Part shown: positions 24,638 through 34,351 of the stretch, piece by piece
Layout of the letters: every line of letters starts with the position of its first letter
Position numbering within the stretch: position 1 is the stretch's first letter
From: Enterobacter wuhouensis
Lineage (GTDB): Bacteria; Pseudomonadota; Gammaproteobacteria; Enterobacterales; Enterobacteriaceae
Assembly (NCBI RefSeq): GCF_004331265.1
Contig: NZ_SJOO01000003.1
Coordinates: forward strand, 248,001 to 312,000
Direction of reading: 5' to 3'
DNA length: 64,000 bases
Translations under genes and position numbers: made by a program
The notes under the pieces: model-generated
Seen by the model: the letters and a program-made list of their open reading frames with translations, nothing else
Database searches by the model: none
Told to the model about the DNA's origin: nothing

Positions 24638-25813
24638 TCATGCTTGCAACATTTCAGGTTGCTCGGGAAGTTTCGCGATATAGAGCGCCGGCTTGCCGTC
24701 TTTATCGGAACTGTACAGCACCGCTTTATCATCCGGGGTAAAGGAGGGATGCGGATGGGTGACCTGGCGGCTGTTATCCACCGTCGCCCAGGAGGTATCG
24801 TGACGGGCGATGCGGAAGTACGCTTTCTTCGCCACGTCAAAGGCATACAGGTACGGATCGTTATCGATGGTATAGCCGCTGGTGTCTTTAACGTCGACCG
24901 GCGTGCCGGAACCGTCGCCCACCAGCAGCGTGCCGTCGAAGTTACTCATCAGGTGCGAACAGGAAGGCATCTGCATCACCGCCTCGTTAACGCCCGTGTC
25001 CGGGTTAAAGCTGTAGATGGTGCGGCCCTGCTGGCCTTTTAGATAGGAAACATAGACCAGGGCAGAACCGTTTGGCACCCAGAATTCATGCGTGCAGCTT
25101 TCACCTGCGGCGTGCTCTTTTACTTTGCGCACGTTGCTCCCGTCTTCGTTGACCAGCCACATGCGGGCGTCAACCAGGTCGTGCGGGCCTTCGTGGCAAA
25201 ACGCGACCGTACTGTCATCAAACGGACGGTAAATCGGGTGCCCAAGCCAGTTCTTTTCTTCATGGATGGTGGAGCTTGCGCCGGTTTTCAGATCGACGCG
25301 CAGGAGGCGGCAGTGCGGCCCTTTATGGAAAAAGTCGTGGAAAATCTTCCAGTCATTCAGCGGCGTCCAGTCCCGTTTGGCAATTTCAATGCCGACCAGT
25401 TTGGTGCAGTCGCTGTTTGCAACCCAGGTGCCATAGCCGACCCACTCATCAGAGACGCGATAGACTTCGCGCTCTACCAGCGTCTGCAGATCCACCTCCA
25501 GCAGGGTGCGATCGTTCTTCACGTAGTAGAAGGAGGCATCATCCGGCGAGAGGAAGCCGCCAAAGGTGTTATCGCCCGCGCCTTCCGTCAGCTGTACCGC
25601 TTCGGCCTTTTTCAGATCCAGCAGGTAGTAGTTCCAGTGGCCGTCGAACTCCCCCGCGAACAGCAGATGGCTGCCGTCGTTAAAGAAGCACTTCTGGTAA
25701 AAGTAGTTGCGATGACAGGTTACTTCCGGGGGGGTCAGGCGGGTCACTTCCACGCCTGTATCCGGATCGCGGCTGACCTCGTAGTTCAGATTGACCCGCA
25801 TACCTTTAGCCAT
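24638..25813 (-). CDS. ogl: Oligogalacturonate lyase
   Basis: The 391-residue cytoplasmic PL22 lyase has a seven-bladed propeller. Recognisable blocks are TCHRNYFYQKCFFNDGSHLLF (N-terminal), NWLGHPIYRPFDDSTVAFCH and the late QVTHPHPSFTPDDKAVLYSS, which supply the metal-binding histidines. It splits digalacturonate and its unsaturated form into 5-keto-4-deoxyuronate. It is divergent from kduI, which uses that product, and shares a KdgR-operator region with it. Confidence 0.95.
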   Translation of the reverse strand: MAKGMRVNLNYEVSRDPDTGVEVTRLTPPEVTCHRNYFYQKCFFNDGSHLLFAGEFDGHWNYYLLDLKKAEAVQLTEGAGDNTFGGFLSPDDASFYYVKNDRTLLEVDLQTLVEREVYRVSDEWVGYGTWVANSDCTKLVGIEIAKRDWTPLNDWKIFHDFFHKGPHCRLLRVDLKTGASSTIHEEKNWLGHPIYRPFDDSTVAFCHEGPHDLVDARMWLVNEDGSNVRKVKEHAAGESCTHEFWVPNGSALVYVSYLKGQQGRTIYSFNPDTGVNEAVMQMPSCSHLMSNFDGTLLVGDGSGTPVDVKDTSGYTIDNDPYLYAFDVAKKAYFRIARHDTSWATVDNSRQVTHPHPSFTPDDKAVLYSSDKDGKPALYIAKLPEQPEMLQA

Positions 25814-25860
25814 AGTGCGCTCCTTGTAGGAAAGATAAGTTAAAAACTGGGTGTCAAAAT

Positions 25861-26070
25861 ATCAAAACGTCGTTTCAATATGTGTGACTTAAGACGCAAT
25901 TCGTAAGAATCATTTATGTGAATTATGGCGGCACGGCATTATCGTGATCGAAACATCATTTTCGGTATTAAGATACAGAAAAAGTGAAACAACGTTTTAA
26001 ATGCAATTGAAATGCCTAATCTCTGCGGATACTATGTGCTCATCAATAAAACGGAACGCCGTTTCGTTAA
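25861..26070. promoter_or_regulatory. KdgR-like operators between ogl and kduI
   Basis: Four sites fit the KdgR pattern: ATCAAAACGTCGTTTCAATA (25861-25880), ATCGAAACATCATTTTCGGT (25947-25966), AAAGTGAAACAACGTTTTAA (25981-26000) and AAAACGGAACGCCGTTTCGT (26048-26067). They cover the whole 297-bp divergent gap, two near each gene. Confidence 0.7.
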
Positions 26071-26110
26071 TTATCTTTGCCTTTGGGCACGATCAATTCT
26101 GGAGGTTTAC

Positions 26111-26947
26111 GTGGACATCAGACAAAGCATCCACAGTGCACATGCTAAGACGCTGGACACCCAGGGCCTGCGCAATGAATTCCTGGTTGAACAGGTGTTC
26201 GAGGCCGACAAATACACCATGGTCTACAGCCACATTGACCGCATTATTGTCGGCGGCATTATGCCCGTGGCGAAAACCGTCTCCGTGGGCGGCGAGGTGG
26301 GTAAACAGCTGGGCGTGAGCTATTTCCTGGAACGCCGCGAGCTGGGCGTGATTAATATCGGCGGGCCGGGTACCGTCACCGTCGACGGTCAGTGCTATGA
26401 GATAGGCCACCGCGACGCGCTGTACGTCGGTAAAGGGGCGAAAGAGGTGGTCTTTGCCAGTATCGACAGCGCTAAACCGGCGAAGTTTTACTACAACTGC
26501 GCACCGGCACACACCACCTATCCAACCAAAAAAGTGACCCCTGCAGACGTTGCGCCGGTCACGCTGGGGGATAACCTCACCAGCAACCGCCGCACCATCA
26601 ACAAATACTTTGTTCCGGACGTGCTGGAAACCTGCCAGCTCAGCATGGGGCTGACCGAGCTTGCGCCGGGCAACCTGTGGAACACCATGCCGTGCCACAC
26701 CCACGAGCGCCGCATGGAAGTCTATTTCTACTTCAACATGGATGAAGATGCCTGCGTGTTCCACATGATGGGGCAGCCGCAGGAAACGCGCCATATCGTG
26801 ATGCATAACGAGCAGGCGGTGATTTCTCCAAGCTGGTCCATTCATTCAGGCGTGGGAACGAAAGCCTATACCTTTATCTGGGGTATGGTGGGTGAGAACC
26901 AGGTCTTTGATGACATGGACCACGTCGCTGTTAAAGATCTGCGCTAG
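26111..26947 (+). CDS. kduI: 5-dehydro-4-deoxy-D-glucuronate isomerase
   Basis: The 278-residue cupin-type zinc isomerase is nearly identical in sequence to E. coli KduI ([20 protein letters not shown] at the start, [19 protein letters not shown] with metal ligands, [10 protein letters not shown] at the end). It converts 5-keto-4-deoxyuronate to 2,5-diketo-3-deoxygluconate. The start is GTG at 26111, supported by GGAGG at 26101-26105 and by the E. coli N terminus; the frame continues open upstream but is not family-like. Operon with kduD. Confidence 0.97.
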   Translation: MDIRQSIHSAHAKTLDTQGLRNEFLVEQVFEADKYTMVYSHIDRIIVGGIMPVAKTVSVGGEVGKQLGVSYFLERRELGVINIGGPGTVTVDGQCYEIGHRDALYVGKGAKEVVFASIDSAKPAKFYYNCAPAHTTYPTKKVTPADVAPVTLGDNLTSNRRTINKYFVPDVLETCQLSMGLTELAPGNLWNTMPCHTHERRMEVYFYFNMDEDACVFHMMGQPQETRHIVMHNEQAVISPSWSIHSGVGTKAYTFIWGMVGENQVFDDMDHVAVKDLR

Positions 26948-27010
26948 TCGCGGGCAGTTAAGCATAAACCTGCCTGTTCGTGACAGGCGCTGAAAGAGTA
27001 AGGAACAAAC

Positions 27011-27772
27011 ATGATTCTGGATGCATTTTCTCTGCAGGGTAAAGTGGCCGTGGTTTCCGGGTGTGACACCGGTCTGGGCCAGGGCATGGCGTTAGGCCTG
27101 GCGGAAGCGGGCTGCGACATCGTCGGTATCAACATCGTTGAGCCAACGGAAACCATCGAGCGCGTCACCGCGCTGGGCCGCCGTTTTCTGAGCCTGACGG
27201 CTGACCTGCGTAAAATCGATGCGATCCCTGAGCTGCTGGATCGTGCCGTGGCGGAGTTCGGCCATATCGATATCCTGGTGAACAACGCGGGCCTGATCCG
27301 TCGCGAAGATGCGATTAACTTCAGCGAGCGCGACTGGGACGACGTGATGAACCTGAACATCAAGAGCGTGTTCTTTATGTCTCAGGCGGCGGCGAAGCAC
27401 TTCATCGCGCAGGGTAAAGGCGGCAAGATCATCAACATCGCCTCTATGCTCTCCTTCCAGGGCGGCATCCGCGTGCCGTCTTATACCGCGTCGAAAAGCG
27501 CGGTGATGGGCGTAACCCGTCTGCTGGCAAACGAGTGGGCGCAGCACAACATCAACGTCAACGCGATTGCGCCGGGCTATATGGCGACCAACAACACCCA
27601 GCAGCTGCGCGCTGATGAAGAGCGTAGCGCGGCGATCCTTGAACGTATCCCTGCGGGGCGCTGGGGTCTGCCGAGCGATCTGATGGGGCCGATTGTGTTC
27701 CTGGCCTCCCCGGCATCGGATTACATCAACGGCTACACCGTGGCCGTCGACGGCGGCTGGCTGGCGCGTTAA
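27011..27772 (+). CDS. kduD: 2-dehydro-3-deoxy-D-gluconate 5-dehydrogenase
   Basis: The 253-residue SDR has GCDTGLGQG for cofactor binding, NNAGLIRRED, an active-site Ser in IINIASMLSFQGG and Tyr/Lys in YTASKSAVMG. KduD reduces 2,5-diketo-3-deoxygluconate to KDG with NADH. It follows kduI by 63 bp and ends at a strong terminator. Matches E. coli in length and place. Confidence 0.96.
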   Translation: MILDAFSLQGKVAVVSGCDTGLGQGMALGLAEAGCDIVGINIVEPTETIERVTALGRRFLSLTADLRKIDAIPELLDRAVAEFGHIDILVNNAGLIRREDAINFSERDWDDVMNLNIKSVFFMSQAAAKHFIAQGKGGKIINIASMLSFQGGIRVPSYTASKSAVMGVTRLLANEWAQHNINVNAIAPGYMATNNTQQLRADEERSAAILERIPAGRWGLPSDLMGPIVFLASPASDYINGYTVAVDGGWLAR

Positions 27773-27788
27773 TTCCGCCTGTATCAAT

Positions 27789-27818
27789 AACCTCTGCCCA
27801 TGGGCGGAGGTTTTTTTT
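27789..27818 (+). terminator. Rho-independent terminator after kduD
   Basis: CCTCTGCCC (27791-27799), AT, GGGCGGAGG (27802-27810), then eight T. One T/G mismatch or wobble in the stem. Confidence 0.92.
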
Positions 27819-27957
27819 GCGCAAAAATTGGCTTAGTCCATATCGATAAAGATGAAAAATCCATACTGAAAAATCATAAATGACGGTAATCACACTTTTA
27901 TTGCTTAAATATTAACTAATTAGTAAAAATACGTGATTATTCGCCACGCGTTGAAAT

Positions 27958-28003
27958 TGTAATGTCCATCACAGAACGGTATGCCGCAGCGAAATAATCC
28001 ATA
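27958..28003 (+). promoter_or_regulatory. araE control region: CRP and AraC sites
   Basis: TGTAATGTCCATCACA (27958-27973) matches the CRP consensus TGTGA-N6-TCACA with one change. AGC-N7-TCCATA (27988-28003) is an exact AraC half-site pattern. The order CRP then AraC before the gene is as known for E. coli araE. Other TCCATA elements occur at 27838 and 27863. The gap 27773-28085 holds no gene. Confidence 0.65.
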
Positions 28004-28085
28004 ACTTCGCGATTTCCCGCCTGACACTTTTCCTCACTTTCTCGTAATTTCAGTTAACGAATTTTGCTGTTGAGGCAGGAAAAAT

Positions 28086-29501
28086 ATGACATCTATAAAT
28101 GACTCTACCCTTATGCCCGCTGCGCTGCGTGATACCCGGCGCATGAATCAGTTTGTCTCTATTGCGGCTGCCGTGGCGGGTTTGCTGTTTGGCCTGGATA
28201 TCGGCGTGATTGCCGGTGCGCTGCCGTTTATTACCGATCACTTTACCCTCAGTAACCGTCTGCAGGAGTGGGTGGTGAGCAGCATGATGCTCGGCGCGGC
28301 CATCGGCGCGCTGTTCAACGGCTGGCTGTCGTTCCGTCTTGGCCGCAAATACAGCCTGATGGTCGGGGCGATCCTGTTCGTTGCGGGCTCGATCGGCTCC
28401 GCGTTTGCAACAAACGTAGAGGTGCTGCTGCTCTCCCGCGTGCTGCTGGGCGTGGCGGTGGGGATTGCCTCCTACACCGCGCCGCTTTATCTCTCCGAGA
28501 TGGCGAGCGAGAACGTGCGCGGGAAGATGATCAGCATGTATCAGCTGATGGTGACGCTCGGCATCGTGCTGGCGTTTCTGTCTGATACCTATTTCAGCTA
28601 CAGCGGTAACTGGCGCGCGATGCTCGGCGTGCTGGCGCTGCCCGCGCTGCTGCTGATCGTGCTGGTGATATTCCTGCCGAACAGCCCGCGCTGGCTGGCG
28701 CAAAAGGGGCGTCACGTGGAGGCGGAAGAGGTGCTGCGCATGCTGCGCGATACCTCGGAAAAAGCGCGTGAGGAGCTGAACGAGATCCGCGAAAGCCTGA
28801 AGCTCAAGCAGGGCGGCTGGGCGCTGTTTAAGATTAACCGTAACGTACGCCGTGCGGTGTTCCTCGGCATGCTGCTCCAGGCGATGCAGCAGTTCACCGG
28901 GATGAACATCATCATGTATTACGCCCCGCGCATCTTCAAAATGGCAGGTTTCACCACCACCGAACAGCAGATGATTGCCACGCTGGTTGTCGGGCTGACC
29001 TTTATGTTCGCCACGTTCATTGCGGTATTTACGGTGGACAAAGCCGGACGCAAGCCGGCGCTGAAGATTGGTTTTAGCGTGATGGCGATCGGCACGCTGA
29101 TCCTCGGCTACTGCCTGATGCAGTTTGATAACGGCACCGCGTCCAGCGGGCTGTCGTGGCTCTCCGTTGGCATGACCATGATGTGCATCGCCGGTTACGC
29201 AATGAGCGCCGCGCCGGTGGTGTGGATCCTGTGTTCTGAAATTCAGCCGCTGAAGTGCCGCGACTTTGGTATTACCTGCTCCACCACCACCAACTGGGTG
29301 TCGAACATGATCATCGGCGCGACCTTCCTGACGCTGCTGGATTCGATTGGTGCCGCCGGCACCTTCTGGCTCTATACGGTGCTGAACGTGGCGTTTATTG
29401 GCGTGACGTTCTGGCTGATCCCTGAAACCAAAGGCGTGACGCTGGAGCATATTGAACGCAAGCTGATGGCAGGGGAGAAATTGCGGAACATCGGCGTGTG
29501 A
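28086..29501 (+). CDS. araE: Arabinose-proton symporter AraE
   Basis: The 471-residue MFS sugar porter has twelve segments and is close to E. coli AraE throughout ([20 protein letters not shown] ... [19 protein letters not shown]). Signatures include GRKYSL (loop 2-3), PNSPRWL and the closing [12 protein letters not shown]. It imports L-arabinose with protons across the inner membrane. Upstream CRP and AraC sites support arabinose control. In E. coli araE lies beside kduD, as here. Confidence 0.97.
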   Translation: MTSINDSTLMPAALRDTRRMNQFVSIAAAVAGLLFGLDIGVIAGALPFITDHFTLSNRLQEWVVSSMMLGAAIGALFNGWLSFRLGRKYSLMVGAILFVAGSIGSAFATNVEVLLLSRVLLGVAVGIASYTAPLYLSEMASENVRGKMISMYQLMVTLGIVLAFLSDTYFSYSGNWRAMLGVLALPALLLIVLVIFLPNSPRWLAQKGRHVEAEEVLRMLRDTSEKAREELNEIRESLKLKQGGWALFKINRNVRRAVFLGMLLQAMQQFTGMNIIMYYAPRIFKMAGFTTTEQQMIATLVVGLTFMFATFIAVFTVDKAGRKPALKIGFSVMAIGTLILGYCLMQFDNGTASSGLSWLSVGMTMMCIAGYAMSAAPVVWILCSEIQPLKCRDFGITCSTTTNWVSNMIIGATFLTLLDSIGAAGTFWLYTVLNVAFIGVTFWLIPETKGVTLEHIERKLMAGEKLRNIGV

Positions 29502-29508
29502 TTTTATC

Positions 29509-29578
29509 GCCCGGTGGCGCTACGCTTACCGGGCCTAAGGGTTCGAGTAGGCCGGGTAAGGCGAAGCCGCCACCCGGC
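29509..29578. repeat. REP-type repeat pair after araE
   Basis: GCCCGGTGGCGC...TTACCGGGC (29509-29534) and GCCGGGTAAGGCG...ACCCGGC (29551-29578), between convergent araE and togB. Confidence 0.75.
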
Positions 29579-29585
29579 TTGGTTT

Positions 29586-30872
29586 TTACCGCATCGCGCG
29601 TCTCAAAATACGCTCTGCCTGACGCTGGAAGTCAGCCGCCGTCTCTTCCACGGTTTTCTGGCCGTAGTCGATATACTGCAGAGACGTACCGAACTGGGCC
29701 ACAATCTGCGGATCGTCAAAGTATGGCGACACGGAAAGTTTCGCAGGCAGCGACTGCGCCAGGCGCAGGCCCGCTACGGAAGGATCGCTCTCTTTGATGG
29801 TGCCGTCTTCGGTCAGGAACTGCACCGCCGCTTTGCTCAGCGGTACGCCGCGCTCCAGGCCCAGCGTATCCACACCCTCTTTGCTGTTCAGCAGGAAGTT
29901 AATCAGCTTCGCCGCCGCTTCCGGGTTTTTGGTGGATTTACCAATCGACAGCATCTGCGCTGGCTTAAAGAACAGGCCCGCATCGGTTGCGCCCGGCAGC
30001 ATAGGGTAGCTGCCCAGCTCCAGCTTCGCCGGTGGCTTCAGGTTGTCGGAATACTTGTTGATGGTGGAGTTCCACATGTAGGTGCCGCCCCATTCGCCCT
30101 GGATCCACGGCTTCATCTCGTACATGTTGCTCTTGCCAAACGACGCATAGTATTTGGTATCCGGCATCACGTGGCTATCCACCAGCTTTTTGTAGGTCTG
30201 GAAGAACTCCACCCACTGATCTTTGCTGTAGCTGAATTTTTTGGTTTTCTCGTCCACGGCAGGAATGTTGTACTTCTGGATCATGTACGAGTTCAGCAGC
30301 GCCAGCGTGTCCTGATGCTCCAGCACGACCGGGTAGTACTGCTTGCCAAGCTTGGTCTCGAACGTCTTGCCCGCCGCCATCAGCTCGTCCCAGGTTTTCG
30401 GATATTCAACGCCCGCTTTTTTCCAGGTCTCGTCGTTGAAGTAGAATACGCGCGCGGTCACGGAGATCGGAATGCCGTTCAGCTTGCCGTTCACGGTGGT
30501 GGACTGCAGCTCTTTTGGATCGAACTGCGTCAGGTCGATGACGTCCTTCATCTTGTTCAGATCGTAAAAGCCGTCGCCGGTTTTGGAGAAGATCGGCAGC
30601 CAGTTCCAGTTAGTCTGCATCACGTCCGGCTCGGTGCCGCCCGCGATCTGGGTGGTCAGGCGCGAGAGATGGCCGTCCCAGCCGGTGTACTCTGCCTTCA
30701 CGTTGATGTCTGGGTTCTGTTTATGGAACTCTTCCAACGCCTTCAGCGTGACCTGGTGACGACCGTTGCCGCCCCACCAGGACATACGTAAATCAACATC
30801 TTGCGCCATCGATGGCAAAGCGGTAAGGCCCAGGGTCGCGGAGATTGCTGCGCTTAAAAGCACTTTTTTCAT
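29586..30872 (-). CDS. togB: Oligogalacturonide ABC importer, binding protein TogB
   Basis: The 428-residue periplasmic binding protein has a signal peptide (MKKVLLSAAISATLGLTALP...MAQ) and a family 1 sugar-binding fold (SWWGGNGRHQVTLKALEEFH). ATG 30872, with GGAG upstream, fits the signal peptide; a longer frame upstream would run into togA. Its place after togA, togN and togM, the KdgR boxes before the operon and the neighbouring ogl identify it as TogB, which captures oligogalacturonides. It lies last in the operon. Confidence 0.9.
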   Translation of the reverse strand: MKKVLLSAAISATLGLTALPSMAQDVDLRMSWWGGNGRHQVTLKALEEFHKQNPDINVKAEYTGWDGHLSRLTTQIAGGTEPDVMQTNWNWLPIFSKTGDGFYDLNKMKDVIDLTQFDPKELQSTTVNGKLNGIPISVTARVFYFNDETWKKAGVEYPKTWDELMAAGKTFETKLGKQYYPVVLEHQDTLALLNSYMIQKYNIPAVDEKTKKFSYSKDQWVEFFQTYKKLVDSHVMPDTKYYASFGKSNMYEMKPWIQGEWGGTYMWNSTINKYSDNLKPPAKLELGSYPMLPGATDAGLFFKPAQMLSIGKSTKNPEAAAKLINFLLNSKEGVDTLGLERGVPLSKAAVQFLTEDGTIKESDPSVAGLRLAQSLPAKLSVSPYFDDPQIVAQFGTSLQYIDYGQKTVEETAADFQRQAERILRRAMR

Positions 30873-30885
30873 TTTTATAACTCCA

Positions 30886-32013
30886 TCAGAGAGAGAGGTT
30901 CTGTTCAGTTTTTGCGTCAAAAATATGACACTTATTCATATCAAACGTGAAGTACACCTTGCGATGAAGGCCTTTATCGATCATTGGCTTAGCTTCATCG
31001 GAAGGAATTCGGGCGGTCAGTTCATAGTCCGCAACTTTCAGGTACACAAAGAATTCGTGGCCCATGTTCTCGACGCGCACCATCTCGCCGCTGCAGCCGC
31101 CGTCCTGGAACGGCTCGTCAGAGAGCGACACGAACTCCGGGCGCACGCCGTAGAAGACCTCCTGACCGGCCCAGGCAGACACTTTCTCCTGCTTCTCGGC
31201 GTTTAGCGGCATGGTTTCATTGCCGATGGCGATATGCAGCTGCCCCGCGTTGTCCACCAGCTGGCACTTGCGAATGTTCATCTCCGGCGCGCCGATAAAG
31301 CCCGCCACGAACATGTTCTTCGGCTTGTGGTAGAGGTTATCTGGCGTATCAACCTGCATGATGTGGCCGAGCTTCATCACGCAGATACGGTCGCCCATGG
31401 TCATCGCTTCGGTCTGGTCGTGGGTGACGTACACGGTGGTCGCCGGTTTACCGGATTGCTTCAGCTGCTTGTGCAGGTCCGAAATACGGATACGCATTGA
31501 GGCGCGCAGCTTGGCGTCGAGGTTGGATAGCGGCTCGTCGAACAGGAACACGTCCGGCTTTTTCACAATCGCGCGGCCTACCGCCACGCGCTGCGCCTGG
31601 CCGCCGGAAAGCTGGCGCGGCAGGCGGTCGAGCAGCTCCTCCAGCTCCAGGATTTTGGCGGCTTCATTCACCTGGGCTTCAATCTGATCTTTCGGCAGCT
31701 TGCTCAGCTTCAGGCCGAAGGCCAGGTTCTCGCGCACCGTCATGTGCGGATAGAGCGCATAGTTCTGGAACACCATCGCTATCCCGCGCTCCTTCGGCGC
31801 GAGGTTGTTCACGATCTTATTGCCGATACGCACTTCGCCGCCGCTGATGGTTTCCAGCCCGGCCAGCATGCGCAGGGTGGTGGATTTGGCGCAGCCGGAC
31901 GGCCCGACGATCACCATGAATTCCCCTTCGGAGATGGAAAGGTCGATAGCATGTACCGCTTTGAAGCCGTTGGAGTAAACCTTTTCCAGTTTGTTGAAGA
32001 TAACTTCAGCCAT
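30886..32013 (-). CDS. togA: Oligogalacturonide ABC importer, ATPase TogA
   Basis: The 375-residue ATPase of the MalK/UgpC class has Walker A GPSGCAKSTTLRMLAG, signature LSGGQAQRVAVGRAI, Walker B VFLFDEPLSNLDAKL and a C-terminal regulatory domain of about 130 residues. The Walker A has Ala in place of the usual Gly before Lys (GCAKS); GxGKS is the norm, but Ala here is tolerated in some MalK-like proteins. 12 bp after togN and 13 bp before togB. Confidence 0.9.
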   Translation of the reverse strand: MAEVIFNKLEKVYSNGFKAVHAIDLSISEGEFMVIVGPSGCAKSTTLRMLAGLETISGGEVRIGNKIVNNLAPKERGIAMVFQNYALYPHMTVRENLAFGLKLSKLPKDQIEAQVNEAAKILELEELLDRLPRQLSGGQAQRVAVGRAIVKKPDVFLFDEPLSNLDAKLRASMRIRISDLHKQLKQSGKPATTVYVTHDQTEAMTMGDRICVMKLGHIMQVDTPDNLYHKPKNMFVAGFIGAPEMNIRKCQLVDNAGQLHIAIGNETMPLNAEKQEKVSAWAGQEVFYGVRPEFVSLSDEPFQDGGCSGEMVRVENMGHEFFVYLKVADYELTARIPSDEAKPMIDKGLHRKVYFTFDMNKCHIFDAKTEQNLSL

Positions 32014-32025
32014 GATATTTCCCTC

Positions 32026-32928
32026 TTAACCTTTAATTCCGCTGCTGGTAACGCCCTGTACGAAGTAGCGCTGTGCCAGGAAGAAGACAATGATGGATGG
32101 CAGAATGGAGATGCTCGCCATTGCCAGAATTTCGTTCCACGGCGCACCCTCGGTGACGTCGATGGACATTTTCAGAGCCAGTGCAATCGGGTATTTGTCC
32201 ACGCTGTAGACGTAAATCAGCGGCCCGATAAAGTCGTTCATTGACCACATGAACTGGAACAGGGCGACGGAGATAATGGCCGGCTTCAGGATCGGCACCA
32301 CCACGTACCACAGCACCTGGAAGGAGTTACAGCCGTCAATTTGCGCCGCTTCCTCCATGTCACGCGGTACCCCGCGCAGGAACTGGATCAGCATGAAGAC
32401 GAAGAACCCCTGCGTGGCGAAGGCCAGCGGCAGGTACAGCGGCATGTAGCTGTTGAGCATGCCCATTTCACGGAACATCAGGTACTGCGGGATCAGCAGC
32501 ACGGTGCTGGGCAGCAGCATGGTGGTGATGAGCGTGGCGAACCAGAATTTCTTCCACGGGATCTCGAAGCGGGCAAAGCCGTACGCCACGATGGTGGAGG
32601 AGATAATGGTCAGGATCACTTTCGGGATCACATACTTGAACGTGTTCAGCATGTAGTGACCGAAGTTGTACTCGGTCCCGGTTTTCCAGCCGTTCACGAA
32701 GCCGTCCCAGGTGGCGTGTGCGGGCCACAGGCTGAGGGTGGTGAAGATCTCGTGGTTCGGTTTGAACGACGCCGAGAACATCCACACCAGCGGGTAGAGC
32801 ATCAGCAGGCCGACAAACAGCAGGATCACATAGCGAATGCTGGCGTTGATTTTCTCTCTGCGCAGCGTGCGCGCCACTTCGCGCTCGGCAACGCTTCTTG
32901 CCGTGGAGAGTTGTGGGATATCAGCCAT
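32026..32928 (-). CDS. togN: Oligogalacturonide ABC importer, permease TogN (MalG-like)
   Basis: The 300-residue permease has six segments and a cytoplasmic EAA loop, MEEAAQIDGCNSFQVLWYVV near residue 190. ATG 32928 (MADIPQLS) is preceded by AAGGAGG and overlaps the togM stop by 8 bp. It pairs with TogM in the inner membrane to pass oligogalacturonides. Confidence 0.9.
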   Translation of the reverse strand: MADIPQLSTARSVAEREVARTLRREKINASIRYVILLFVGLLMLYPLVWMFSASFKPNHEIFTTLSLWPAHATWDGFVNGWKTGTEYNFGHYMLNTFKYVIPKVILTIISSTIVAYGFARFEIPWKKFWFATLITTMLLPSTVLLIPQYLMFREMGMLNSYMPLYLPLAFATQGFFVFMLIQFLRGVPRDMEEAAQIDGCNSFQVLWYVVVPILKPAIISVALFQFMWSMNDFIGPLIYVYSVDKYPIALALKMSIDVTEGAPWNEILAMASISILPSIIVFFLAQRYFVQGVTSSGIKG

Positions 32929-33811
32929 TTTTGCCTCCTTTATCGGCGGAGTAGAAGACCCAGTATTTCGACGACTTAAAGGCGATACCGGCAAAGACGG
33001 CGACCACCAGGAACAGGATCCACGCCAGCGCGGCGCCGTAGCCCATATCGAAGTATTTGAATGCGGTGTCGTAGATGTAGAGCGAGAACAGGTAGGTCGA
33101 ATAGGTTGGCCCGCCGCCGGTAATTACGTACGGCCCGGTAAATTCCTGGAACGCCTGGGTAGTCTGCATGATGAAGTTAAAGAAGATCACCGGCGTAATC
33201 AGCGGTACGGTCACTTTCGTGAACATCTGCCATTTGGATGCGCCGTCGATCATCGCCGCTTCGTACTGCGATTGCGGAACGTTTTGCAGCGCCGCCAGGA
33301 AGATCACCATCGCAGAACCAAACTGCCAGACGCGCAGCAGGGTAACGGACATCAGCGCCAGCGACGGCTCGCCGAGCCAGTTCACCGGGTCAAAGCCAAA
33401 CACGCCGATAAAGCTGTTCAGCAGACCATCAATAGCAAACAGCGCGCGCCACAGTACGGCAATGGCGACGGAGCTGCCGAGGATGGACGGAATATAGTAG
33501 GCAGTTCGGAAGAATCCGATGCCGCGTAATTTAAAGTTCAGAACAAACGCAATCCCTAATGCGAAGGCGAGCTTTAACGGAATGGTCAAAAATACGTAGG
33601 CAAAGGTAACGCCCATGGATTTCCAGAAGAGCGTGTCTTCGGTAAACATGTAGCGATAGTTTTCGATGCCGTTAAACACCGGCGGACTCATCAAATCGTA
33701 ATCCGTAAAGCTGAGGAAAAACGATGAGACGAAGGGGAAAGCCGTGAAGAGTATCAGCCCAATTATGTAGGGCGATATCCACGCTAACCCCAGCAGCTTG
33801 TTTTCATTCAT
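32921..33811 (-). CDS. togM: Oligogalacturonide ABC importer, permease TogM (MalF-like)
   Basis: The 296-residue permease has six segments (first ISPYIIGLILFTAFPFVSSF) and EAA loop YEAAMIDGASKWQMFTKVTV. It is first in the togMNAB operon, which reads togM-togN-togA-togB on the minus strand with overlaps or short gaps. KdgR-like boxes lie 200-300 bp upstream. Confidence 0.9.
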   Translation of the reverse strand: MNENKLLGLAWISPYIIGLILFTAFPFVSSFFLSFTDYDLMSPPVFNGIENYRYMFTEDTLFWKSMGVTFAYVFLTIPLKLAFALGIAFVLNFKLRGIGFFRTAYYIPSILGSSVAIAVLWRALFAIDGLLNSFIGVFGFDPVNWLGEPSLALMSVTLLRVWQFGSAMVIFLAALQNVPQSQYEAAMIDGASKWQMFTKVTVPLITPVIFFNFIMQTTQAFQEFTGPYVITGGGPTYSTYLFSLYIYDTAFKYFDMGYGAALAWILFLVVAVFAGIAFKSSKYWVFYSADKGGKNG

Positions 33812-33864
33812 ACATACCTACCTGGCGATCAATGGTTAAAACGGAATCTGCTTTTGTTACGATT

Positions 33865-33891
33865 TCTCATGCACGAAACGCCAGCATGAGA
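33865..33891 (-). promoter_or_regulatory. Hairpin in the tog operon leader
   Basis: TCTCATGC (33865-33872) pairs with GCATGAGA (33884-33891) around an 11-base loop, 54 bp before the togM start and downstream of the KdgR boxes. It could be an mRNA leader stem or a protein site. The remainder of the gap 33812-34351 is AT-rich, promoter-like DNA without a gene. Confidence 0.35.
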
Positions 33892-34017
33892 GGGAATATT
33901 CAGGGCCGTGCGTATAACGTTTAATTCGTTACAAATTGTTTTATAACGTTTTTCTGTGATTATCGCTGTCAGGCGCGGTTTGAGTTTCAAACCAGGCGAA
34001 CCAGCGTTCTTGAATAC

Positions 34018-34112
34018 TAAAACATCGTTTTATTTTATTTTATTGCTATTTGTTTCTGCGTCATTCGCTTAATGATGGAAATGTGATCGAGGTCGAAACG
34101 GCGTTTCAATAA
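34018..34112. promoter_or_regulatory. KdgR-like operators upstream of togMNAB
   Basis: TAAAACATCGTTTTATTTTA (34018-34037) and GTCGAAACGGCGTTTCAATA (34092-34111) fit the KdgR pattern. They lie in the 540-bp gap between togM (-) and the chain-length regulator gene (+), in good position for tog control. Confidence 0.65.
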
Positions 34113-34351
34113 GGTGAGGGAGGTGGCATTTTTGCCTTATTTCGGGCGTTCAAATAAGAGCGGACGGATAAGAGGAAAGGTAAGCAGATGATGAGTAACA
34201 ACAATACGCTTTGATAGCTAACTACTAATTCTGATAGTCGGTCTACAGATGGAGCAATCTGGCATTCAGATAATTCTTACTTTCTTGTATCATCGAATCA
34301 ACGGAATCACACAGGCAGAAATTTACTGCATCCCCTAAAAGAAGAACGTTT

